Positions 26,523 through 35,247 are shown, counted from the stretch's first letter. The stretch: 64,000 nt of DNA from Pedobacter kyonggii (GCF_004310665.1 NZ_SIXF01000015.1:62001-126000), one strand, 5' to 3'. The notes: a model not told the origin generated them from the letters alone. Translations and numbers: made by a program.

Positions 26523-26988
26523 GCAGTTCTCTAATGTATTTCCGCTGTCAACGCTTTACCATAAACTTTATGTTTCCTCTGCCATCCTAACATTCAGTCC
26601 TTCCCGCTCTTGCGGTACTATGACCTCGGCTGACTTCTGAATACCCCATAATCCGTCTCCGGAAAATGTTTCCTCGCCTACATTCGCGCATGCATTTGAC
26701 AGATTGTATTCAGATCTCCCAGGGTAAGACAATCTACTTTCTATGGATGTAGCCCCTGTATCTACGTAATAGTGTCCTTGCAGTATTGGACTTCTGTCTG
26801 TGTTGCAACATCATCCACACTATCCCGCCTTATATACAGTTCCTGTTCGTGGGCTCCCATATTTGCCGCTGACTTCCTTCAGATTCGTGGTCACCCACGA
26901 CACCCTTGTCTTTAGCTAACACTTCCTACTGCTAAGCGTGTTCGGGATTCACACCCTATAGTCGATTGCCATGCCTGGCACACAACAA

Positions 26989-27015
26989 AAAAGTCTCGAT
27001 ATTATCGAGACTTTT
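26989..27015 (-). terminator. Terminator of the second tRNA-Phe gene, group II intron target
   Basis: AAAAGTCTCGATA pairs with TATCGAGACTTTT; on the minus strand it is followed by a T run (ACTTTTTTGTT) and then directly by the intron 5' end. This identifies the insertion target as a Rho-independent terminator. Confidence 0.88.
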
Positions 27016-27020
27016 AGAAG

Positions 27021-27093
27021 TGGTGCCACCTGGATTCGAACCAGGGACACAAGGATTTTCAGTCCTTTGCTCTACCGACTGAGCTATGGCACC
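27021..27093 (-). tRNA. tRNA-Phe (GAA), copy 2
   Basis: 73 nt on the minus strand. Acceptor stem GGTGCCA/TGGCACC, D-arm AGCTCAGTCGGTAGAGC, anticodon loop CTGAAAA with anticodon GAA, T-arm CTGGTTCGAATCCAG, discriminator A. CCA is not encoded. It is identical in sequence to copy 1 upstream and is followed by its own terminator and the group II intron. Confidence 0.96.
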
Positions 27094-27276
27094 CCCTTTG
27101 GGGATTGCAAATGTAGCATTCTTTTTTTCAAATCCAAAAAAGGATTTTAGATTTTATTCAGTTTTTCTCTTCAAATGTAACCTTACTAAGGCCATCTTTT
27201 TGATAAGCAGGAAGATGGACGGAAAATATTTTTATTTCGGCTTAGGTATTCCTTTTTGAAAGGACATAGAACCAAA

Positions 27277-27306
27277 AAAGCCTCTCATTTCTGAAAGGCT
27301 TTTGGA
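27277..27306 (-). terminator. Terminator between the two tRNA-Phe genes
   Basis: On the minus strand AAAGCCTTTCA, loop GAAA, TGAGAGGCTTTTTT. It lies right after copy 1, so the two tRNA genes are separate transcription units. Confidence 0.82.
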
Positions 27307-27308
27307 AG

Positions 27309-27381
27309 TGGTGCCACCTGGATTCGAACCAGGGACACAAGGATTTTCAGTCCTTTGCTCTACCGACTGAGCTATGGCACC
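27309..27381 (-). tRNA. tRNA-Phe (GAA), copy 1
   Basis: 73 nt on the minus strand, with the same stems, anticodon GAA and discriminator A as copy 2. The 5' flank (TACATTTGCAATCCC on the minus strand) is also shared with copy 2, so the duplication took in the promoter region. Confidence 0.96.
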
Positions 27382-27600
27382 ATCCGTTTGGGATTGCAAA
27401 TGTAGTGTTCTTTTTTCAAAAGCAAAACTTTTTTTCAATTATTTCATTGCTGCGCTGATTATCAATTAATTAATTTTTCACTTTTCTTAAAACAGGTCTT
27501 AATCCTTGCTTAGAATGAGTACAAACAAACAATTTTATTATTTTTTTTATGCATGCATAGCAATTTATTTAGATTAATATCCTAATTTAGCGTAACAATC

Positions 27601-27608
27601 TAATATTG
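27601..27608 (+). promoter_or_regulatory. -7 box TAATATTG ahead of the Fe-S reductase operon
   Basis: TAATATTG matches TAnnTTTG at 7 of 8 positions (counting the free ones) and ends one base before the ATG at 27610. This suggests leaderless transcription. No -33 element was identified with confidence. Confidence 0.4.
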
Positions 27609-27609
27609 C

Positions 27610-28905
27610 ATGGTAGCACAGATCCTTTTTCTAGTACTTACACTTGCAGCAATTGCGCTGTTTACAGTTAACCTGCGTAAAATAATTCGCAATATCCGTT
27701 TAGGAAAACCGGTAGATCGGCAAGATCAGCCGCAAAAAAGATTAATGACCATGCTTCGCGTGGCCTTTGGTCAATCCAAGATGGTTGTCCGCCCCATCCC
27801 CGCTTTTCTCCATTTCTTTGTATATATTGGTTTTGTAATCATCAACATTGAAGTGTTGGAAATTATGATCGATGGCCTTTTCGGCACACACCGTATTTTT
27901 AATGGCCTGGGCGGCCTTTATAACTTTTTGATCGGTTCTTTCGAAATCCTTGCCTTTACCGTTTGGGTTTCTTGCGCTATTTTTCTTGTACGCAGAAATA
28001 TCCTAAAACTTAAACGCTTTAGTGGCGTTGAGATGAAAAGCTGGCCAAAATCTGATGCCAATTACATCCTCATTACCGAGATTTTATTAATGAGCGCTTT
28101 CTTGTTAATGAACGCAGCCGATGCAAAATTACAGCTTTTGGGCGCCAGTCACTATGTTAACGCCGGTGCGTTTCCTGTTAGCCAATATTTGATGAATATA
28201 CTGCCATCTACAGAGAGTGCCTTGGTTATCGTAGAGCGCAGCTGCTGGTGGTTCCACATTATAGGCATTCTGGCATTCTTAAATTACCTGCCTTACTCGA
28301 AACATTTTCATATTCTTTTCGCTTTTCCAAACACCTACTTTTCTAATTTAGAGCCTAAGGGTGAGTTCACCAATATGGCCTCAGTGACCAATGAGGTAAA
28401 AGCCATGCTCGATCCTTCTTTTGTTCCGGCAGAAACCGAACCCGGTAAATTTGGCGCCAAAGACGTAACCGACTTAAGTTGGGTAAACCTTATGAATGCT
28501 TATACCTGTACCGAGTGTGGGAGATGTACTTCGGTATGCCCGGCAAATATTACAGGTAAACTTTTATCGCCACGGAAAATTATGATGGATACCCGCGACC
28601 GCATCACCGAAGTGGGCCAAAATATTGACAAACACGGCGCTGAACATCAGGATGGAAAATCTTTATTGGATGACTACATTAGCAGAGAAGAAATTTGGGC
28701 CTGCACCAGTTGTAACGCCTGTGTAGAGGCCTGTCCGGTAAACATCGATCCATTGCAGATTATTATGGAGCTCCGCCGTTTTGCCGTGATGGAAGAGTCG
28801 CAGGCACCGGGCAGCATTAACGCCATGATGGGAAATATTGAGAATAACCAGGCACCCTGGAAATACTCTCCGGCCGATCGTTTTAACTGGGCACAAGAAA
28901 GCTAG
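27610..28905 (+). CDS. Membrane 4Fe-4S dicluster protein (Hdr/GlpC-like)
   Basis: 431 aa. The N-terminal ~270 residues contain about five membrane segments in a NarI/HdrE-like cytochrome-type layout ('FLHFFVYIGFVIINIEVLE', 'WWFHIIGILAFLNYLP'). Two ferredoxin motifs follow: CTECGRCTSVCP and CTSCNACVEACP. It probably takes electrons between the quinone pool and a soluble CCG-domain partner, the gene 76 nt downstream. Substrate unknown. This pair is widespread and conserved in Bacteroidota. Confidence 0.87.
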   Translation: MVAQILFLVLTLAAIALFTVNLRKIIRNIRLGKPVDRQDQPQKRLMTMLRVAFGQSKMVVRPIPAFLHFFVYIGFVIINIEVLEIMIDGLFGTHRIFNGLGGLYNFLIGSFEILAFTVWVSCAIFLVRRNILKLKRFSGVEMKSWPKSDANYILITEILLMSAFLLMNAADAKLQLLGASHYVNAGAFPVSQYLMNILPSTESALVIVERSCWWFHIIGILAFLNYLPYSKHFHILFAFPNTYFSNLEPKGEFTNMASVTNEVKAMLDPSFVPAETEPGKFGAKDVTDLSWVNLMNAYTCTECGRCTSVCPANITGKLLSPRKIMMDTRDRITEVGQNIDKHGAEHQDGKSLLDDYISREEIWACTSCNACVEACPVNIDPLQIIMELRRFAVMEESQAPGSINAMMGNIENNQAPWKYSPADRFNWAQES

Positions 28906-28981
28906 CTTGACAGTTTTGTTGGCATTGAATTAAAATAATAATTACATCAGGTCTTGATACTTGATACTAGATACTAGACAA

Positions 28982-29770
28982 ATGGAATTTAAAGTCCCTA
29001 CAATGGCCGAGTTGATGGCCGCAGGTGAAGAACCGGAAATATTATTTTGGGTTGGCTGTGCTGGAAGTTATGATGAAAGAGCGCAGAAAATTACCCGCGA
29101 CATTTGCAAGATCTTACATCATGTAGGCATAAAATACGCTGTTTTGGGAACAGAAGAAAGCTGCACCGGAGATCCTGCTAAAAGGGCTGGCAACGAATTC
29201 CTTTTCCAGATGCAGGCCATGACCAATATTGAGGTATTGAATGCTTACAATATCAAAAAAATTGTAACAGGCTGTCCACATTGCTTCAATACCATTAAAA
29301 ATGAATATCCGGGTTTAGGCGGCACTTACGAAGTAATCCACCACACGCAATTGATCCAGGATTTAATTAACGAGGGCAAACTAAAAGCTGAAGGTGGCGA
29401 AAGTTTCAAAGGTAAAAAAATCACCTATCACGATCCATGTTATCTGGGCCGTGGAAATGGAATTTACGAAGCGCCAAGAAAAGCGCTGGAAGTACTTGAT
29501 GCACAGTTGGTAGAAATGAAACGCTGCAAAAGTAATGGCCTGTGTTGTGGCGCCGGAGGTGCACAGATGTTTAAAGAACCAGAAAAGGGAAATAAAGATA
29601 TTAATGTAGAACGCATTGATGAGGCTTTACAAACCAATCCGCAGGTTATTGCAGCAGGTTGCCCTTTCTGCATGACCATGCTAAGTGACGGTATTAAACT
29701 AAAAGATAAAGAGCAGGAAATTAAGGTGTTGGATATTGCCGAGATTACAGCAAGGGCAAACGGACTGTAA
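28982..29770 (+). CDS. CCG-domain (Fe-S)-binding oxidoreductase subunit (HdrB-like)
   Basis: 262 aa from the ATG at 28982; a TTG seven codons earlier opens the frame but lies in a repeat-like leader (GATACTTGATACTAGATACTAG). Two cysteine-rich CCG domains are visible: 'WVGCAGSYDERAQ'...'VTGCPHC' and 'DPCYLGRGNG'...'LCCGAGG' with a final 'AAGCPFC'. These bind a noncubane [4Fe-4S] cluster in HdrB and serve substrate reduction in GlpC/LutA-like proteins. It partners the membrane protein upstream. Confidence 0.88.
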   Translation: MEFKVPTMAELMAAGEEPEILFWVGCAGSYDERAQKITRDICKILHHVGIKYAVLGTEESCTGDPAKRAGNEFLFQMQAMTNIEVLNAYNIKKIVTGCPHCFNTIKNEYPGLGGTYEVIHHTQLIQDLINEGKLKAEGGESFKGKKITYHDPCYLGRGNGIYEAPRKALEVLDAQLVEMKRCKSNGLCCGAGGAQMFKEPEKGNKDINVERIDEALQTNPQVIAAGCPFCMTMLSDGIKLKDKEQEIKVLDIAEITARANGL

Positions 29771-29791
29771 CCTCAGCTTTTAACTAAACAA

Positions 29792-29826
29792 ATAAAGCCT
29801 GAACATCGATGATGCTCAGGCTTTAT
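29792..29826. terminator. Bidirectional terminator between HdrB-like and TldE genes
   Basis: ATAAAGCCTGA at 29792-29802 pairs with TCAGGCTTTAT at 29816-29826, between convergent genes. It is flanked by A/T-rich ends on both strands. Confidence 0.8.
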
Positions 29827-29848
29827 CATATTGTTAATTCTTGATTTG

Positions 29849-31186
29849 TTATACCGCATCAGATAAAGAGGTAAAAGTAAAATCTCTTATTCTTAATGGA
29901 GGTAAAAGATAGTTGGCTTCCGATTCGGCACTAACTGTTCTTTCAGCTATTCCGATTTCATCCAGGTTATTCAACATAATAATCGGACTCTCATTGAAAC
30001 GGAAATTTTTGACAGGGAACTTAATTTCACCGTTTTCGATGTAAAAAGTACCATCCCTGGTCAGCCCTGTCAGCAAAAGGGTTTGTGGATCTACCGTTCG
30101 GATGTACCATAAGCGTGTAACCAATATACCTTTTTCTGTTCCTTTGATCAGCTCTTCCAGGGTTTTCGTTCCGCCCTTCATAATGGCGCCAGCTGGGAAG
30201 GGGATCGCTTTAATCCCGGTTTTTTGCGCCCAGTACCTCGAGCTGTATAAATTTTTAACTACTCCTTTTTCTATCCAGTTTACTTTCTGCTGAGGCCTTC
30301 CATCCCCAGACCATGTTGCAGTTGGCAGTTCGGGATTCCATGGGTCTGAATAAATATTTACTCTTTCATCCACCAGCTGTTCTCCCAATTTTGTCTTACC
30401 TCCGGTTTTGCTCATAAAGCTCCGTCCTTCATCGGCCTGCCTGGCATCCATCGAGAAGAATAGGTTTTCCAGCATCACCGCTACCGCAGTCGGTTCTAAA
30501 ATAACGGTATATTTTCCTGGCTCAATGGCTTTTGCAGTTACCGATGACATGGCCTTTTTAGCTGCTATAGCCGTATCGGCTTTTGCATTGAGTTTACTAA
30601 AATCATTGTATCCTCTTGTGGCATAACCAGATCCTTTACCATCATCAGTTCTTACGGTAATATTAAAAGCTACATCGGTTGAAGTATTGTAGGCAAATAA
30701 ACCTTTACTGTTCATCATTGCCGAACAGCCTATACTGTTGGATAAAAACCCTGCCGCATTCAGCTTGCTGTCTATAGCCTGTTTTAAACTGGCCTGTACT
30801 GCATCGGCTCTGTCTTTCGGGGTAACGGCTGCTGTAACCGGAGAAAACGTTGGTGAATCGGCACCATATTCCTGCGGACTGAGAAAAGGCATAAATTCAG
30901 GATTTTCGGGTGCCAGCTGAGCAAGTTCTTCTGCCCTGCGCACTACTTTTTCCAATGAGGCATCGTCAAATTCATTTATAGTGGCCGTACCCAGTTTTTT
31001 CCCGAAGGCAGAACTAACTACCAGGCTGTTGGCGCTTATTCCCCCACTGGTTGATACCGAATTTCGGGCGTACCTTATATTACCGCTATCTGAGCAATTT
31101 AGGTTTACTTCACATTGTTCTGCTTTAGAGTAAGAAAGCACTTTAGTTAAAAGTGCCTTTGCTTCTGCTTTTGTTAAGATTGGCAT
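29849..31186 (-). CDS. tldE: TldE/PmbA-family protein
   Basis: 445 aa of the TldD/PmbA family: 'NSVSTSGGISANSLVVSSAFG', 'VEPTAVAVMLENLFFSMDARQADEGRSFMSKTG' pattern and the C-terminal 'LLLTGLTRDGTFYIENGEIKFPVKNFRFNESP'. It lacks the HExxxH zinc motif, as TldE subunits do, and should pair with the TldD gene located 8 nt upstream to form a heterodimeric metalloprotease that trims peptides. Confidence 0.9.
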   Translation of the reverse strand: MPILTKAEAKALLTKVLSYSKAEQCEVNLNCSDSGNIRYARNSVSTSGGISANSLVVSSAFGKKLGTATINEFDDASLEKVVRRAEELAQLAPENPEFMPFLSPQEYGADSPTFSPVTAAVTPKDRADAVQASLKQAIDSKLNAAGFLSNSIGCSAMMNSKGLFAYNTSTDVAFNITVRTDDGKGSGYATRGYNDFSKLNAKADTAIAAKKAMSSVTAKAIEPGKYTVILEPTAVAVMLENLFFSMDARQADEGRSFMSKTGGKTKLGEQLVDERVNIYSDPWNPELPTATWSGDGRPQQKVNWIEKGVVKNLYSSRYWAQKTGIKAIPFPAGAIMKGGTKTLEELIKGTEKGILVTRLWYIRTVDPQTLLLTGLTRDGTFYIENGEIKFPVKNFRFNESPIIMLNNLDEIGIAERTVSAESEANYLLPPLRIRDFTFTSLSDAV

Positions 31187-31194
31187 AATTTCTA

Positions 31195-32832
31195 TCAGAT
31201 TTTTCTAGCGGTGTTGATCACATTAACTTTATTAAAACGTGTGGTTGCCGATCCGTGGGATACAGCACTCACCTGACCTGGCTGGCCTTTACCATCGAAA
31301 AAAGAGCCTCCCAAACGGTAATCACTTTCATCGCAGATAGCCACGCACGAATTCCAGAACTCCTGGGTATTGGCCTGATAGGCTACATCTTTAAGCATGC
31401 CTGCGATTTTGCCATCTTTAATTTCGTAATAAAGCTGGCCGCCGAACTGAAAGTTATAACGTTGCTGATCGATAGAGAAAGACCCATCGCCCACAATGTA
31501 AATGCCTTTTTCCACATTTTTGATCTGATCGGCTATACTCAGCTTGGCTTTGCCCGGCTGCAAAGAAATGTTGGCCATGCGCTGAAACTGCACACTACTC
31601 CAGTTATCGGCATAACAACAGCCCTGTGAAGCATTTAAACCTAATATATGCGCCTGATCTCTGATGGCCTGATAATTTACCAATATACCGTCTTTAATCA
31701 CATCCCATTTTCCGCATTTTACACCTTCATCATCATACCCAACAGCTCCTAACGATCCGACTTCGGTTTTATCGGCCGTAATATTTACTTCTTTGCTGCC
31801 ATAATTAAATTTTTTAGATTCCCATTTGTCAAGTGTCAGGAAACTGGTTCCTGCATAATTGGCCTCATAGCCCAACACGCGGTCAAGCTCGGTTGGATGA
31901 CCACACGATTCATGTATGGTTAACCATAAATGTGAAGGATCCAATACCAGATCATACTTACCTGGCTCTACTGATTTTGCCTTCATTTTTTCACCCAACT
32001 GCCTGGCTCCCTGTGTAGCATCTTCAAGCATATCGTACCTGCCTTTATAAAGCGTGCCCGAAGCTGTTTGTATTTTATCCTGTGGCCTTGCATCCAGGTA
32101 TTCGTATCCCTTGCCTGTAGGTGCACTCAATGCATTTCTCGTTTCGAACTTACCTGTTGCCTTATCTATTTTAGTGATAAAAAAAGTAGGCCAGATGCGG
32201 TGAATATCCTGGTCGATATAAGAACCATCGGTAGATGCAAAATATTTTTGTTCATTTACGGCAAATAAGATGGAATTAATATAATCTACACCACCTTTCA
32301 TAGCCGCATCGTTCACCGCCAGCAATAAATCTACCTTTTCTTTTACGGGTACCTCAAAAGTATTTTTCTCAATCGGCGCTTTCCAGCTTACCTCACCATA
32401 TCCTTTTTGTGGCGCCAACTTTACGGGCTCTCTTAACAAACGGGCATTTTCTTTGGCAATAGTTACCGCCAGTTCTGCTGCTTTGGCGATACTATCTTTG
32501 TCCATTTTGTCGGTTGCCGCAAATCCCCAACTGCCATTCGAAATTACCCTGATACCAATCCCATACGATTCGGTATTTACAATATTTTCTACTTTATCCT
32601 CGCGTGTAACGACGTATTGGTTAAGATACCTGCCTACGCGTACATCAGTATAAGTTGCCCCTTTTGAGCGTGCCGCATTTAGGGCTACATCAGACAAGAT
32701 TTTTTTAGCCGCCGGATCGATATACGTTAAGGCTTGCTCGGGGGAAATCTCTTTCCCAAAAACTGGAATAGCAGGAAGCATAGCCGCGGCAGCTCCTACG
32801 CCAGTTAAATAAATAAAGTTTCTACGTTTCAA
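31195..32832 (-). CDS. tldD: TldD-family metalloprotease with Tat-like signal
   Basis: 545 aa. The catalytic motif HESCGH is present near residue 305 within 'LTIHESCGHPTELDRVLGYEANYAG'. Unlike E. coli TldD, it begins KRRNFIYLTGVGAAAAMLPAIPVFG, a twin-arginine-like export signal with a hydrophobic stretch, so the protein is probably exported. The downstream TldE has no such signal, which leaves open where the heterodimer forms. The extra N-terminus explains the greater length. Confidence 0.9.
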   Translation of the reverse strand: MKRRNFIYLTGVGAAAAMLPAIPVFGKEISPEQALTYIDPAAKKILSDVALNAARSKGATYTDVRVGRYLNQYVVTREDKVENIVNTESYGIGIRVISNGSWGFAATDKMDKDSIAKAAELAVTIAKENARLLREPVKLAPQKGYGEVSWKAPIEKNTFEVPVKEKVDLLLAVNDAAMKGGVDYINSILFAVNEQKYFASTDGSYIDQDIHRIWPTFFITKIDKATGKFETRNALSAPTGKGYEYLDARPQDKIQTASGTLYKGRYDMLEDATQGARQLGEKMKAKSVEPGKYDLVLDPSHLWLTIHESCGHPTELDRVLGYEANYAGTSFLTLDKWESKKFNYGSKEVNITADKTEVGSLGAVGYDDEGVKCGKWDVIKDGILVNYQAIRDQAHILGLNASQGCCYADNWSSVQFQRMANISLQPGKAKLSIADQIKNVEKGIYIVGDGSFSIDQQRYNFQFGGQLYYEIKDGKIAGMLKDVAYQANTQEFWNSCVAICDESDYRLGGSFFDGKGQPGQVSAVSHGSATTRFNKVNVINTARKI

Positions 32833-33069
32833 GATGAGATTGTTTTAAGTTGACTGAATATAAGTGTTTTAGCTTATTCCCCGAAATTTCCTATTTAAAT
32901 TTTAAGGATTTAGATCTTCATAAATGTTTTTTGCCAAGTAGGCAAGGAGAGAACTGAATTAATCTGTTAAATTATCATGCTGAGGACAGCCAACGTCCTA
33001 AGTTTGGATAAACAAAAAAGATTCTTAATGAGAGAAGACTACATCTATAATTTATCTGCTATCACGCGT

Positions 33070-33219
33070 TTACAACAGATCGATCAATGGAAAACGCTGT
33101 AGAAAATGTTTTTGATGCCAGCAGTAGTAAAAAAGACCGCCTGCGAAATAGGCAAATACATCTGCAATATCAGCCCTGGTATAAAGGGCCGTAGCCGGTA
33201 ATATCCATTCCGGCACCAT
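33070..33219 (-). pseudogene. Possible C-terminal remnant of a small membrane protein
   Basis: A 49-aa frame opening with ATG and reading MVPEWILPATALYTRADIA, then DVFAYFAGGLFYYCWHQKHF, ending PLIDLL. The last helix resembles the closing membrane segment of VanZ-like small membrane proteins ('D..AYxxGGLLYY'). It is too short for a full protein, so it looks like a leftover. Low confidence that it was ever translated here. Confidence 0.35.
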
Positions 33220-33493
33220 CGATCACACACCGTAAACAACTGAAAATCAATAAAATAAAGTTTATTTATTTTTGCTTGTAAATTAATTGTAAAACATTTT
33301 TTTCAAGATTTCCCTGTCCCTTGAATTCGTAATTCCTTCAATAGTTTTTTTAAAATATTTTGATTTTATCAGGAGACTTTACTCCCCTAAAAGAAGTGAA
33401 CTGCTCTAGTGGATTGGCGGCTTTTAATCTAGATATTTTAAGATATTGAAAGACTATCGCAATCGGCTGTTATTTATCCGATAAATAGGAAGA

Positions 33494-33613
33494 CCATAAC
33501 GCTAACAAATAAAAAAACCACAACGCTAATAAATAAAAAAACTACAACTCTTTTTAATAGAAAAACAACAGCACTTTTTAATAAAAATAACACAACACTA
33601 TTTAATAGAAATA
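33494..33613 (+). repeat. Five contiguous 24-bp direct repeats ahead of the Fic gene
   Basis: Units start at 33494, 33518, 33542, 33566 and 33590 with an exact 24-bp period. The shared core is CYACAAC-n-CT followed by TTTAATA-(A/G)-AAAA. A degenerate sixth unit (33614-33637) overlaps the -7 box. There are no spacers, so it is not a CRISPR array; it looks like a multi-copy protein-binding site (iteron-like operator). Confidence 0.82.
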
Positions 33614-33627
33614 CACCGATATTTTTT

Positions 33628-33635
33628 TACATTTG
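33628..33635 (+). promoter_or_regulatory. -7 promoter box TACATTTG of the Fic gene
   Basis: A perfect TAnnTTTG match immediately behind the repeat array. A short frame starting at ATG 33648 overlaps the Fic start in another frame and could act as a leader peptide; the Fic ATG is at 33691. Confidence 0.6.
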
Positions 33636-33690
33636 TACTATAGCATCATGGATCAAGAAAACAAAAGTTTTCTTTCAAAAGAAATAAAAA

Positions 33691-35247
33691 ATGGCGACAC
33701 CACAGGAAAGATTTGCAGCGGCATTACGTGTATTAAAGGACTTACAGGATAGAAATGAAGTGGCTATAACCGGTGAGGATTTACCTAACCGTATCTACCG
33801 AGAGATATTGCTAAAAAACGGTTTCATAAAAGAGGTAGTCAGGGGCTGGTATGTGAGCTCAGACCCGAATGCCAGTCCTGGAGAAACGACCTCATGGTAT
33901 AGCTCATATTGGGATTTTTGTCTAAAATTTTTAAATTCGAGGTATGGCAATGATTGGATTTTATCGGCCGATCAGTCACTCAAGATCCATGCAGGGAATT
34001 GGTCGGTTCCAGCCCAGTTATTTTTGCGATCTCCCAAAGGCAACAATAACCCAACCTCCTTGGCGCACAATACATCTCTATTTAATTACAGGGCGGATCT
34101 TCCTGCTCCCGAATTGACCACTATAAAAAGAGGCATAAGGATGTATAGTTTACCGGGCGCGCTTCTTTACTGCTCTGCAGCCTCATTCAGCGGTAATGGC
34201 CTTGACGCACGAACCGCACTGTCATTGATTAGAGACGCTTCTGAGCTACTTCCGGTGCTGCTTGAAAATGGCCATTCAGTAATTGCCGGGCGGCTTGGAG
34301 GCGCCTTCAGAAATATTGGTCGTGAAAGGATTGCTGACCAAATAATTGAAACCATGCGCCAAGCAGGTTACGATGTACGAGAAGATGATCCTTTTCAGGC
34401 TAAAATAACAATCGATCTTTCTCTAGGTGAACGGTCTCCTTTTGTGAACCGTATCAAACTCATGTGGCAACAGATGCGGGATGTGGTAATACGGGATTTT
34501 CCAGTACCACCTGGACTTCCAAAAGATCATAAGGCTTACCTGGAAAATGTGGATTCGATTTATATCACCGATGCCTACCACTCTTTGTCTATAGAGCGAT
34601 ACAAGGTAACACCTGAACTAATAGAAAGAGTGAGTTTGGGTTCCTGGAATACCAAAGGTAATGCGGAGGACAGAAAGCAACAGGACGCAATGGCCGCACG
34701 GGGTTATTTCCAGACTTTCCAGATAGTGAAGGAGTCAGTAAAAAACATACTGGAGGGTCAAAATCCAGGGGTCCAGGTTGACAAGGACCATCCGCGCTGG
34801 TATCGAGAGTTATTTGACCCTAGCGTTGCCGCTGGTATTTTAAAAGCCTCTGATCTTGCCGGATACCGTAGCAATCAGGTATATATTAGCAATTCGCAAC
34901 ACGTGCCCTTGAGTGTTGATGCAATGAGGGATTGCATGCCTGTACTATTCGAACTTTTAGAGGGTGAGCCTGAGGCTTCTGTTAGGGCGGTTTTGGGTCA
35001 CTTTGTTTTCGTATTCATTCACCCTTACATGGATGGCAACGGGCGGATGGGCCGGTTCCTGATGAATGCAATGTTGGCTTCAGGGGGATATCCCTGGACA
35101 GTAATTCCGGTAGAAAAAAGAGAGGAGTATATGAAGGCACTGGAACATGCGAGCATTGAGCAGGATATAAGCGAATTTTCTAAGTTTCTCGCCTATTTAG
35201 TGAACGAGGGATTAAAAGGAAAACCTGTAGCTGTTCTCCCTCAATAA
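33691..35247 (+). CDS. Fic-family AMP transferase fused to an AbiEi-like winged-helix domain
   Basis: 518 aa. The Fic motif HPYMDGNGRMGR is at residues 444-455, with all key residues (His, Asp, Gly-Asn-Gly-Arg) present, so AMPylation or a related nucleotidyl/phosphotransfer is expected. An inhibitory-helix-like motif SLSIER at 298-303 matches [S/T]xxxE[G/N] except that the last residue is Arg. The N-terminal ~230 residues look like an AbiEi-type antitoxin/winged helix ('LLKNGFIKEVVRGWYVSSDP', 'DWILSADQSLKIHAGNWSVP'). That domain may bind the 24-bp repeats just upstream and autoregulate. Either a stand-alone toxin-antitoxin fusion or a defence/stress protein. No partner gene is adjacent. Confidence 0.88.
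   Translation: MATPQERFAAALRVLKDLQDRNEVAITGEDLPNRIYREILLKNGFIKEVVRGWYVSSDPNASPGETTSWYSSYWDFCLKFLNSRYGNDWILSADQSLKIHAGNWSVPAQLFLRSPKGNNNPTSLAHNTSLFNYRADLPAPELTTIKRGIRMYSLPGALLYCSAASFSGNGLDARTALSLIRDASELLPVLLENGHSVIAGRLGGAFRNIGRERIADQIIETMRQAGYDVREDDPFQAKITIDLSLGERSPFVNRIKLMWQQMRDVVIRDFPVPPGLPKDHKAYLENVDSIYITDAYHSLSIERYKVTPELIERVSLGSWNTKGNAEDRKQQDAMAARGYFQTFQIVKESVKNILEGQNPGVQVDKDHPRWYRELFDPSVAAGILKASDLAGYRSNQVYISNSQHVPLSVDAMRDCMPVLFELLEGEPEASVRAVLGHFVFVFIHPYMDGNGRMGRFLMNAMLASGGYPWTVIPVEKREEYMKALEHASIEQDISEFSKFLAYLVNEGLKGKPVAVLPQ

Larger units (their letters stand above)
25065..26983 (-). mobile_element. Group IIC-type intron (bacterial class C), complete RNA ends
   Basis: A 1,919-nt group II intron on the minus strand. 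The 5' end GTGTGCC (minus, from 26983) fits the GUGYG consensus. The 3' end is ...CTCGAT, ending in AT (AY rule). Domain V is the stem-loop at about 25109-25140, and domain VI lies just after it with an unpaired A flanked by TCCT and CTC, 7 nt from the 3' end, as expected for the branch point. The ORF in domain IV lacks an HNH endonuclease and ends like class C maturases. The 5' exon ends with the terminator hairpin of a tRNA-Phe gene, the classic class C target. Ends are inferred from structure, so plus or minus 1-3 nt. Confidence 0.9.
32833..33690. other. Left edge of the accessory region, mostly non-coding
   Basis: An 858-nt gap. It holds a small membrane-protein-like frame on the minus strand (33070-33219), a T-rich stretch, and the 24-bp repeat array and promoter of the Fic gene (33494-33637). 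No other gene is supported. Confidence 0.6.

Noticed and set aside
27232-27438. Protein-coding frame of 68 aa on the minus strand
   Set aside because: It is the translation of a tRNA-Phe gene and its terminator.
33494-33613. CRISPR array ahead of the Fic gene
   Set aside because: The 24-bp units are contiguous with no spacers, degenerate, and no cas genes are nearby.
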